From IMG/VR virus record IMGVR_UViG_3300049825_000560, positions 1-35,891 of that record: a stretch of DNA of 35,891 nucleotides; one strand, written 5' to 3'. Source of the DNA: a virus. Under the pieces are notes generated by a model, which was not told where the DNA came from, did no database searches, and saw nothing but the letters and a program-made list of their open reading frames with translations. Made by a program: the position numbers and the translations under genes. This document shows positions 7,425 through 15,700 of this stretch, piece after piece (position 1 is the stretch's first letter; each line of letters starts with the position of its first letter).

Positions 7425-7690
7425 TAGAAGCTCCCTCCCCGTACATCTGACACCGTAAATTCTTCTACGTTGTTTGTAGCGTTGTTTACAGCAACTACTG
7501 CTGCAGACTGTACTAGAGACAATAATTCAGATTCTGTATGTGCTCCAAGAGGAACAAATACAAGACCTCCTGCTTGATCTCCTACTTGATGACTCAATCG
7601 CCAAGTCCATTGTCCTGCAGGAGTTACCTGATCTGGCATTACAGTCATAACATTAAATTCTAACGCAATTAAATAACCAGAAATTGACAT
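7424..7690 (-). CDS. Hypothetical small late protein
   Basis: An 88-aa protein beginning MSISGYLIALEFNVMTVMP, with beta strands interrupted by a Leu/Ser/Ala-rich helix (SELLSLVQSAAVVAVNNA) and ending VSDVRGGSF. No motif is recognised. It precedes and is translationally coupled to the next 88-aa gene through TAATG and lies two nt behind the 267-aa gene, so it belongs to the fibre/accessory part of the late operon. Confidence 0.6.
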   Translation of the reverse strand: MSISGYLIALEFNVMTVMPDQVTPAGQWTWRLSHQVGDQAGGLVFVPLGAHTESELLSLVQSAAVVAVNNATNNVEEFTVSDVRGGSF

Positions 7691-7692
7691 AT

Positions 7693-8496
7693 TTAAGCTC
7701 CAAGATAGTATGATACATTAACTCGACCAAGTACAGCAGCACCACCTGCCGCTGCAACTACAGTAGTTGCTGTACCGGCAGCGATAGATTTCAAAGGAGT
7801 TGTAGGGGTGTAGTTAACATCTTCCTGTGTACCTCCAGCAGCCATTGCGTTACCTACACTCCATGCAGGAGATCCAGGAAGATTAGTCGAAGTGTGAATA
7901 ATTGTTGCAGTACCCGCCAGCGCTGCTGTAGCATTGCGAACAATATTGATATGGGTAATATAGTGGAACAAACCAGTCACAGCGGGGAGAGTTGCAGTGG
8001 CAGCAGTATTAGCAGCAGCGGTAGCGGTGACATGGAAGTTTGATGGCAACTGGCGTACATTAATAATCTCATCCGCTGAACTGCCTCGCAGACCTACAGT
8101 AATACTGCCGGAAGTAAATGCCGATACCCGAACACGCATTCTGCGGAAACCAGAAACACCTACAACATATGTACCAGAACCCGTTGTTGCATAAGTAAGC
8201 GACGCAATAAAAGTTTCTTGTGTTGCTATGCCTGCAAGCAATTGTTGTTCTGCATATGCGGGCAGAGCAAAGTAATTAGTACCATCCTGGGTAGCTTCGA
8301 AAACTACGGTAAGTACGGCCGCCGCAGTTCTCAAATCTACTCGTACAATTGCTTTACCTTGTATATCAATCAGAGATTCTGCATTTACCGCACTCAGAGT
8401 TACTGTAGCTGCGCGAGCATCAGTAAGAGTTTCTCCTGTAATAGAATCGAGAGAGCCTTGGAATGGATTACCGCGTGCATCCAGAATCTGTGACAT
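7693..8496 (-). CDS. Two-domain beta-rich virion protein
   Basis: A 267-aa Ala/Thr/Val-rich protein. Residues 1-140 resemble a carbohydrate-binding-like jelly roll (VEATQDG-type strands, a conserved-looking GFRRMRVRVSAFTSG segment); residues 150-267 form a second beta domain with FHYITHINIVRN and a C-terminal VNVSYYLGA. Proteins of this plan are common in phage tail or capsid-fibre loci, where they are minor structural or surface-binding components. There is no enzymatic motif. It lies directly behind the collagen-like gene, so the two may form or decorate the same appendage. Confidence 0.65.
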   Translation of the reverse strand: MSQILDARGNPFQGSLDSITGETLTDARAATVTLSAVNAESLIDIQGKAIVRVDLRTAAAVLTVVFEATQDGTNYFALPAYAEQQLLAGIATQETFIASLTYATTGSGTYVVGVSGFRRMRVRVSAFTSGSITVGLRGSSADEIINVRQLPSNFHVTATAAANTAATATLPAVTGLFHYITHINIVRNATAALAGTATIIHTSTNLPGSPAWSVGNAMAAGGTQEDVNYTPTTPLKSIAAGTATTVVAAAGGAAVLGRVNVSYYLGA

Positions 8497-8505
8497 ATTA
8501 TTTCC

Positions 8506-9501
8506 TTATCCTCTCAAATATTTAATCTTATATGTTCCACCAAGACGATCTAGCGGATCTTCTGTAGATAAACGAACTATCATTGAGCCGGCCGCAGATA
8601 CTGCACTGAAATCAACTTCACCCATATCTGGAGTATTTTCATCAGAGTCTAGAACTGAGCCCCAAGAGATTAGTATATTATCTGTAGCAGTTATTGCTGC
8701 ATCAGTTACCGTAGCTTCTGCATATTGAGTATCGTAGGCTATACCCGTAATAGTAGCCAGAGAAAAAGTAACTGCACCTCCACCGCTACCTGATGCACCT
8801 CTAGGTCCTACTGGACCAATCATTCCTTCTTCAGGATCGTCAGGTAAGATTGCAAATGCAGGTCCTGCAATACCTTGTGAGCCGTTAGAACCTATAATAC
8901 CATCTATACCTCTAGGTCCAGGAACTGCTATTGCTTCTTCTGGATCATCTCCCGCTAGAATGAAAGCAATAGTTCCTGGAATACCTTGTGAACCATTAGT
9001 ACCTGCAATACCTTGTATTCCTTGTGGACCTGGAACTGCAATAGCTTCTTCCGGGTCATCTGGATTAACTACAAAAGCTACTGTTCCTGGAATACCTTGG
9101 GAACCAGTAGTTCCTGCTGCTCCTGTAGAACCTGGAATAGCAATAGATTCTTCTGGATCATCAGGAGGTAGAGCAAAAACTATATTACCTGAGGGACCAA
9201 TTAAACCTGATGGACCTTGTGCACCTCCAGCACCTGTAGGTCCAGGGAGAGAAATTGCTTCTTCTTCTTGTACCCAATCAGGAAAATACGGAACTCCTGC
9301 TCCACCGCCGCCGGTTCCAGAAGATCCAGGATCTCCTTTAAGTCCTTGAACTCCTCTATCTCCGGGGTCTCCTTGATCTGGATCGACAGAGAAAACTAGA
9401 ACTGGAGTTGTAAGATTATTAGTTGTACTAGATCCAGAACCGGAGCCGGATCCAGAACTTGGAGTTGTAAAAGTAGAACTAATTGGACGATTACAGGCCA
9501 C
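8506..9501 (-). CDS. Collagen-like repeat fibre protein
   Basis: A 331-aa protein probably displayed on the virion. After a Ser/Gly-rich N-terminus (16-26) come short Gly-X-Y tracts (DPGDRGVQGLKGDPG at 45-59, later PGPQGIQGIAG) separated by acidic spacers of the form PDDPEEAIAVPG. The spacer-plus-collagen unit of about 34-37 residues recurs at roughly 114, 148, 185 and 221. The C-terminal 90 residues (242-331) form a beta domain that could trimerise the fibre. It starts with GTG: the frame has no earlier ATG after the preceding TAG, and AGGA lies about 10 nt upstream. Collagen-like fibres in phages usually act as trimeric stalks or surface-adhesion elements; the exact role here is unknown. 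Confidence 0.85.
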   Translation of the reverse strand: MACNRPISSTFTTPSSGSGSGSGSSTTNNLTTPVLVFSVDPDQGDPGDRGVQGLKGDPGSSGTGGGGAGVPYFPDWVQEEEAISLPGPTGAGGAQGPSGLIGPSGNIVFALPPDDPEESIAIPGSTGAAGTTGSQGIPGTVAFVVNPDDPEEAIAVPGPQGIQGIAGTNGSQGIPGTIAFILAGDDPEEAIAVPGPRGIDGIIGSNGSQGIAGPAFAILPDDPEEGMIGPVGPRGASGSGGGAVTFSLATITGIAYDTQYAEATVTDAAITATDNILISWGSVLDSDENTPDMGEVDFSAVSAAGSMIVRLSTEDPLDRLGGTYKIKYLRG

Positions 9502-9516
9502 TAGAAAAATTCCTGC

Positions 9517-9759
9517 CTATCTCAATGCTACCATCGCAGTAGCCGTAGTACCGGTTGCATTAACTCGTGAAGCTTCTACTTGCAGAACAGTTCCTACAGG
9601 AGGCGCTGTAAACAGAATTGCATTACCGTTTATAACTGCGGTAATATTACCTGCACCGCCGACATAGATTGCTCTACAAACCCCTTCTGTAAAATTTGTT
9701 ACATCTGAAGGTGTAATTGCAACTGCTTGTGCATATCCTCTGCCAAGATAACCACTCAT
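9517..9759 (-). CDS. Small phage structural protein (decoration-like)
   Basis: An 80-aa beta protein. It has a widely seen phage pattern: TPSDVTNF, then CRAIYVGGAGNITAVI, then a PPVGTVLQVEASRVNATGTTA stretch near the end (positions about 52-72). Relatives are annotated as hypothetical or head/tail decoration proteins in many tailed phages; a virion role is therefore likely but not proven. The start overlaps the end of the holin gene by four nt. The gene ends in TAG, showing that TAG is used as a true stop in this genome. Confidence 0.7.
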   Translation of the reverse strand: MSGYLGRGYAQAVAITPSDVTNFTEGVCRAIYVGGAGNITAVINGNAILFTAPPVGTVLQVEASRVNATGTTATAMVALR

Positions 9760-10193
9760 TTTGTAACTCCTTTGCCTTTTTCAAAACTTCTAGCGCCTGT
9801 ATATCCTACATATCCTACACCAAAAAGAGTGTAGAGAGAATCAGGAATCGCTGCGAGCCAAGATTTCATTCCAAGAATTACATTAACCGCATATGCAGGA
9901 TTCCAAGCATAAGTGAATGCCATAGGAATAGAGAATAAAATCATCACATAGATTACATACATGAAGGAAGGTCTAGCTCTAGAAGTCCAAGGATCTGCAC
10001 TCTGAGCTTCTGCAAGAATGGCACTGAGAGATTGTTTGAGTCTTTCAATATCTCCATCTTGTTCCATCTTTGCAAGAATGATCTGAGCATTAAGACGTTC
10101 TTTCTCCTGAGCTACTTTATCAGGAAAGATTTTATCTACAATCTTAGTACCAAAATCAAAGATTGCTCCAATACCTGTAATATCTAATCCCAT
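9756..10193 (-). CDS. 3TM-type holin
   Basis: A 145-aa protein matching the family of three-transmembrane holins first described in gene-transfer-agent release. The N-terminal half is an amphipathic/coiled region (KVAQEKERLNAQIILAKMEQ), then DPWTSRARPSFMYVIYVMI, which leads into membrane segments at about 78-96, 101-112 (weaker) and 116-132. Such proteins form holes in the inner membrane that let the endolysin reach the cell wall. The endolysin is about 10 kb away on the same transcript. It overlaps the next gene by four nt. Confidence 0.8.
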   Translation of the reverse strand: MGLDITGIGAIFDFGTKIVDKIFPDKVAQEKERLNAQIILAKMEQDGDIERLKQSLSAILAEAQSADPWTSRARPSFMYVIYVMILFSIPMAFTYAWNPAYAVNVILGMKSWLAAIPDSLYTLFGVGYVGYTGARSFEKGKGVTK

Positions 10194-10211
10194 GAAACTC
10201 TCCGAAAAAGG

Positions 10212-10457
10212 TTAGAAATATCTAGATGCAAGAGCAACAAACGCTTCTGCCAAACTCAAAGCACCGATCGTAGTCAATGCATCTGTCACATCTGGTGTAT
10301 GGTTAAGTGGATGGTAATAATCATATACCTCTTTACCTATTGCAACTATACAACCTACTAGGAATACTAAAGCACCTGGAAACCAGATCGAAGAAAGACC
10401 AATGAAGGCACCTACCAGTGCGTGTTTTTGTTTATCTTTTTCAAAAAGGATTTGCAT
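10212..10457 (-). CDS. Small two-TM membrane protein, possible lysis accessory
   Basis: An 81-aa protein with a charged start (FEKDKQKHALVGAFIG), two hydrophobic segments (about 14-38 and 62-78) and a middle loop KEVYDYYHPLNHTPDVTDALTT. The pattern DKxKHALVG ... KEVYD ... D resembles small YfiM-like membrane proteins found in phage lysis regions. It sits directly before the 3TM holin gene, so a role as second holin, antiholin or membrane accessory is plausible. The C-terminus ends in SRYF. Confidence 0.6.
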   Translation of the reverse strand: MQILFEKDKQKHALVGAFIGLSSIWFPGALVFLVGCIVAIGKEVYDYYHPLNHTPDVTDALTTIGALSLAEAFVALASRYF

Positions 10458-10665
10458 ATGAAAATATTCCTGTAGATTTAGTAACTTAGTTCGGCACTCT
10501 GCGGTACACGGCTTTGTTCATGTCAACCTGGGGTAGCCGCTGCTGTGATTTGGGTTACTGCTGTTTGAGTGTCCATGGTTTCAAAACGCCCTAGATGGAA
10601 GGTCCGAACCCCAGGTAAAACCTACGTGCTCGCAAGCTAGTCACGTTCCGTGCGACGGGTTTCGT
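10458..10665 (-). other. GC-rich non-coding gap with inverted repeat and micro-ORF
   Basis: This 208-nt gap lies between the glycosidase and the 81-aa membrane gene on the late transcript and is clearly richer in G+C than the flanks beyond 10457. It contains a 9-bp inverted repeat, ACCTGGGGT (10526-10534) and ACCCCAGGT (10608-10616). Between the arms, a possible 17-codon minus-strand ORF runs from ATG at 10576 to TGA at 10523, with a weak AGGG upstream. I see no tRNA and no known riboswitch. It could be the 3' end of an imported adsorption cassette. Confidence 0.5.
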
Positions 10666-11784
10666 TTACATCTGTACCAATGTACCGTCCGTGAAATTAA
10701 GAGTCACCCGTCCATCACTAACTCTCTGAGTTGCTAAAGCAATAGTCTTGTTAGGGACTCGGTTGTGAAATTCATCTATTGCGGCGATAGCGCCACTACT
10801 GTCAGCAACAAGATCACCAAACAATGATGAACTGTACGAATACCCGTAAAAACTCTTGATGCCGAACGCAGCGCTAATTGCTAGCATTCTCCAAACATGT
10901 TCTTTTCGTTGTTGTGTTGTCTTGGCGTAGAACGCCAGCATCGTTGGTGATCCAACTGCGCTATCTATGCCAACTTCGTTGTAGGTCATTGGCATCGTTG
11001 GTATACCTGCGACGAAGAGCACATTCTTCAGTGAATCGTAAACCGATCTAAACGCACCATTTGTAGGCAATGTTGCGTACGGGTGGTACGCCAGCATGTC
11101 GATGATCTGTTTCCCTTGTTGGCCGGAGCCTGGGTCCGTAGCGGCAAGCCATGAAGCAATGTCCACAGTCGAACCAGTGAACCCTGGCGAGATAATCTGT
11201 ATACCGGAGTCAACCGCTCTTGCTGCGTTGCGAATAGTAACTCCCATGGTTACCAATTCGGCCGCTGAGCCCCAATAAAAACCAGTATGATTTTGAAGAA
11301 AACTCGGCTCATTCCAGATTTCCAGATACTGTATTTTACGCGGACCACTTGTATTGTACCTAGTAACCAGTTGCGTTACAAAGGTTCCTAGATCAGCCAT
11401 ATTATTTGGTACGCCGCATTCCCCCAAATTCCCGTAGGGACCAGCGAAACTTTGATCCGCTACTTTAGCGGCCCATAACGGAGTGTGAAACACGGTGAAG
11501 ATTATGGTCTTCCCTTGGCCGGCCATCGTGTTTATGAAAGCATCTGCCGTCGTCCAATTAAATGTACCAGACGACGGATTCAAGGTGCGCCATCCGCCTA
11601 TACCAGAATCATGTGTGCGTGCCGAACCGTATCCGAATGTTGGCGCTGGAGAATCCGGCAATCCAACTGTTGTTGGGTATCTGTGGCTGTGCATGCCTAC
11701 AAAATCTGAAGGAACCAGGATATTAGTTAACCCAAACGCGACTTCATAAGTCGGAGCCGGGAATGTCCCGCCCCAGGCTGTCAT
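10666..11784 (-). CDS. Clan GH-A glycoside hydrolase, likely virion depolymerase
   Basis: A 372-aa TIM-barrel glycosidase resembling GH39/GH5-type enzymes. The acid/base segment LEIWNEP places Glu159 after Asn158; a second candidate catalytic Glu is in MTYNEVG (E270). Other barrel marks are FHTPLWA (99-105) and AYHPY (232-236). There is no signal peptide, as expected for a virion or lysate enzyme. Directly downstream of a tail-fibre gene, it most likely degrades a capsule, exopolysaccharide or LPS glycan during adsorption. The gene is GC-rich (about 50% in sampled stretches) against roughly 35-40% around it, which indicates recent acquisition from another source. It is encoded as a separate protein and not fused to a tail spike, so how it is attached to the virion is unclear. 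Confidence 0.85.
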   Translation of the reverse strand: MTAWGGTFPAPTYEVAFGLTNILVPSDFVGMHSHRYPTTVGLPDSPAPTFGYGSARTHDSGIGGWRTLNPSSGTFNWTTADAFINTMAGQGKTIIFTVFHTPLWAAKVADQSFAGPYGNLGECGVPNNMADLGTFVTQLVTRYNTSGPRKIQYLEIWNEPSFLQNHTGFYWGSAAELVTMGVTIRNAARAVDSGIQIISPGFTGSTVDIASWLAATDPGSGQQGKQIIDMLAYHPYATLPTNGAFRSVYDSLKNVLFVAGIPTMPMTYNEVGIDSAVGSPTMLAFYAKTTQQRKEHVWRMLAISAAFGIKSFYGYSYSSSLFGDLVADSSGAIAAIDEFHNRVPNKTIALATQRVSDGRVTLNFTDGTLVQM

Positions 11785-11794
11785 TGCATTGGCC

Positions 11795-12742
11795 TCACGC
11801 TTGTGGGGTTACGATTATTGAGTGCATTTCTGTCACTAAATAATCAGTCGCCACCGTCAATCGGTTCGTGATCGAAACCGTTTTGTTTGTTGAAGTATCT
11901 TGAGTTCCATGGCTAATTTGTCCGAACGTGGCATTGAGAAAGCCATTGTTGGAGCTTAGTATTCTTTGTCGATCCTGCCTGCCTGCGTTTGCAGTTTGAG
12001 CCCATGCGGCCCCATTTGTCCCTGTGGTAAACACACCACCACTAAGTGAACTGCCTCCGAGCTTTGCTGCCCAAACTTTATTGTTAGCGTTGTTTGGGAA
12101 TGAAAATCCCGAAATGACCTCCAATCTACCATTAGGCAGCATAGTCCCGCCTGTCAAGGTAACCGAAAGCGTATCGATATCAGATCCAATGAGTTGCGTG
12201 TAGGCCCCAGGACCAGCAGCAGAAATTGCTGTTGGCGATACTGGTATTGATATCTGACCAGATGTATAGACATTATTGAAAATTGTGCCGACAGTGGTCG
12301 ATGACATGACGCAATAGTAGAATCCTTGCGCACTGCCGGCAAATACAGCGTTAGCTGGAAACAGAAGGTAGATGCCAGCGTCATAGATATACGACATGGC
12401 CGTGGTCAGAGTCAGGGCGCCATTTGCAGCTATAGTTCCGCTGGATGGGGTTCCGATAGGTATGCCAGATTGTGACAGTATTCGCGCGGGGTAGATTCCG
12501 AGAATATCCGCTAACCACAATTGTGTCCCATCTGACCGATATCTGCGGGCAGTAACAGAATCTTGATAAATAGCAGTAATATCCGCCAGGATCGCAGCAG
12601 TGGGGCTGGCGATCTGGGCTGCACTTAATCTAACAATTCTTCCTGTAGTTTCACTCGTACCATTTGCAGAACTTAAACCACCTGTATTAGGATTAGGAGG
12701 AGAAGTATATTCTGCGAATTCAAACGTACCTTTATATTGCAT
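11795..12742 (-). CDS. Tail fibre / receptor-binding protein, mosaic
   Basis: A 315-aa protein. The first 35 or so residues (MQYKGTFEFAEY...NPNTGG) form a short N-terminal segment encoded by AT-rich DNA like the rest of the genome and probably anchor the fibre; the remainder is Ala/Gly/Thr/Ser-rich beta structure encoded by GC-richer DNA. Residues about 175-315 (SDIDTLSVTLTGG, LEVISGFSFPNNANNK, KVWAAKLGG) resemble the C-terminal receptor-binding domains of phage fibres. The gene follows the largest internal virion protein and precedes the glycosidase, giving a binding-plus-degrading pair. The base-composition step inside the gene points to domain swapping. Confidence 0.7.
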   Translation of the reverse strand: MQYKGTFEFAEYTSPPNPNTGGLSSANGTSETTGRIVRLSAAQIASPTAAILADITAIYQDSVTARRYRSDGTQLWLADILGIYPARILSQSGIPIGTPSSGTIAANGALTLTTAMSYIYDAGIYLLFPANAVFAGSAQGFYYCVMSSTTVGTIFNNVYTSGQISIPVSPTAISAAGPGAYTQLIGSDIDTLSVTLTGGTMLPNGRLEVISGFSFPNNANNKVWAAKLGGSSLSGGVFTTGTNGAAWAQTANAGRQDRQRILSSNNGFLNATFGQISHGTQDTSTNKTVSITNRLTVATDYLVTEMHSIIVTPQA

Positions 12743-12759
12743 ATAAATTCCTAATTAGT

Positions 12760-15700
12760 TTATTCATCAACCCCACCCATAAGTAATTGCAACTTATGAG
12801 AGAATGGAGTTTTCAATCCTAATTCAATTTGCTGAGCCTGAGGAACATTTGCATTGCGAAATAGATTCATCATGTGTTTATTAAAACCATCCTGCTTACC
12901 TCCAAGAGCAGCGTATTTCTCTGCAAATCCTTGTATCTGTTCTGGAGTAGCAGATTCATCTTTAATCATTGTAGTTTTAATAGTCTCGGATAGCGCTGCC
13001 ATATCTTTAGTCTGCGCTGCTTGATACGTTCTTACCCTAAATAATGCATCATTAACTACTGCCTCGTCCAATGGCCTACCTCCAGCCAACCGAACCATAC
13101 TAGCCCAACTAGCGAGATCATTAGAATAGAGTATAGAACCTTTACTAGATGTGGAGTATACTTGTCCACCAGGTCCAAAACCTTGAAAGACTTGAGCCAT
13201 TCCTGCAAGAGGTCTTGATACTCCATTATGTTCAATACCTTGAAGAATAGATTCCCATATATTTCCTCCGCCTGCAATCTTTCCTATTGTCTCTTTCATC
13301 GAGTCCAAGAACTTACCCCAACCAGATACAAGAGGAATCTCTTGCATAGATGTAGGAAGAACAGTTATCTGTCTTGGATTTATATCTCCACGGGAGTAGA
13401 TGTTTGCTTGAAGGAGATTGGACGGGATGCCGTAGAGCATGAAGTTACCTGCAGTACGGCCGACAGTTCCATATACCGCATCATAAGCATCAGTGTGTTC
13501 TTTGTTTCCAGAGAGCTGTCCAACGATATGGGTATTGATAAATTGGAAGGCGGGAAGGGATTGTGCACCATATAGAGTAGATTGTAATCCTGTTAGAATT
13601 GCTAAATCTTTCTTAGTCCCCTCTGCAACATATCTGAAAAGTTGTTGGAGAAGATTGAATTGATAAGATTGAAAAAGCCCAATCGCTTGTCCAATAGGTC
13701 CTTGAAAAATCAGTGGTCGCTGTGATGCAATTATATTACCTTCTACTCGATTTACAAATGTATTGATATAAGCGCCAGCAGTTGCTTCATCAATCAATCC
13801 GTGCTTAATTCCAAGAGATGTAATCTGATCCATCACATTTGCCGAGATGAATCGATTGAATTGTTCTGCAAGAGGATTACCAGAGAATTTTTCACCTGTC
13901 TTAGAAAGATCTTTAGCACGAGCAAAAGCAGTGTTTAATCTAGTATTCAACTCACCAACTGTCTCTGTACCTTTGAGGGTAAAATCATCTACCAGAAGTT
14001 TTAGTTGTTCTAACCTTGTCTTATTAAAACCCATCTGGTTGTATTTTTCTAGTAGGGATCCATCATCCTGAAAGAAATTACGAATAGCTTGTGCATGGAG
14101 TTTTGTAGGAGAGAGAATGAGATCACCAGTACCGGGAAGAGCAATCTTAGCTAGACTAGCAAGATCACCTGCAATTTCAGTATTACCAGATTTGATTGCA
14201 TTAGTAATGAATCGTGTCTCTGTACCTCGAAGAATATTAGATCCGATTGCATTGTTAAGTGCATTGAGAGGATCCAGACCGAGAGTGAAAAGAGATAGAA
14301 CAGAGTTTGCAGATCGAACAAACTTAGTTAACTCTCCGCGCGGTGCTGTGTGATTCGCAAGCGCTTGCAGAGATGCATCATAGAATGCAGGTTTAATTCC
14401 ATATTGGTCTAGAGCAGAATTAATCTGTCCTAATTGTTCTGGGGTCTTAACACCTTTCCAAGTTTCTTGTATAACTCCTACAGCCTTACTGACTGCCTCA
14501 TCCAAGGATTTATTAAACCCGTGAATCAAAGGGTGTTCGGAGATTTTTGAAATATCGAGCGCTGTTTTAATATAATTGAAATACGGATTGTCTGAAGTCT
14601 TCTCAAGGATTTCAGTTTTCGAAGCAAACTTTGAGGTTTCAGTTTGCGAGTGTTGCTTTCCGAGATCTTCCAGCCAATTGAACTGGGGTTCATATCGCAG
14701 TCGCACAGCTTCTCGGATAAGAGTATCAGATTCTCTATAGTGTTGTTGTAAGATATCATCAACGATTTTTGCAGGATCGCTCTTAGGGAAAAAATCGCTT
14801 GCGATTCCTCGATTGGCGAGATCTGAATTGAAGTAGTTTTCATGGAGAGTTCTGGAATATTCATATTCCTGTCTCGCAAGTTTAAACTGTTCGACTTGGT
14901 CTTTATAGATTACTTTATATTGTGTAGGTACTCGATCTGCAAGAGCTTGAAGTTCTTTCTCTGAAGCTGCAAAGATCATAGTTTTATGACCTGTACCAGT
15001 TACAGTAGGATCAGTTACAAATGCAAAGTGTTGGTATTGTCTTAGATCAGGTTGAATCGGACGAAATACAGAAGGATCTTTTACATCTGCATGACCGCGA
15101 ACAGAGTTAATTTCTTTCCAAGAATCGGTGCGGGAACCAGAGAGGGAGATGTGATCTTGAATGAATTTAAGAGTTTCTGAATTTTCGATCGGAATAAAAT
15201 CTGATTCTATTCCTGCACCTTTCTCGATCGAGATAAGTCCATCATTCTCTGGTGTGAGTCTCCAGAGTTTACCTGAGCGAGTAACTTTCTGATTAATACC
15301 GGAGAATTCAATTGCAGCTTTTGGATTCTGTCCAAGAGCAGTAAGAGAAGAAGCTAGAGAATCTCCAACTATTTTTCTCTCATCCTGTAGCAGTGCTCTA
15401 GTATGTGAACCTACAAAATCCCACAAACCTCCAGGAGTTCCATAACCTGCTTTTGATCCAGAGAATACTCCAGCAGATTCTCCAGTACGCTGAGATTTGA
15501 GTAGTTCTTTATCTGTTACATCCGGAAACCACTGTGCCCGTTCTTTTGCAATCTTAGCGAATACATTCTTCGCGGAATCTGTGAAGAATTGTTGTTGGGA
15601 TTTAAAGAATGTAATTGCATCTGCAACATTTGCACCGGCACCAGCAAGATCTTTATCAATCCAATATGTGATTTTCGCATATTTTGGTAGATACCTAGGA

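Noticed and set aside
8960-9349. Pro-rich 129-aa plus-strand ORF
   Set aside because: It is the antisense image of the collagen-like Gly-X-Y repeats; no SD, wrong strand for the late arm.
10526-10616. tRNA or group I intron in the GC-rich gap
   Set aside because: A GGTTCGGACC segment recalls a T-arm, but the acceptor, D and anticodon arms cannot be drawn; no intron core motifs are seen.
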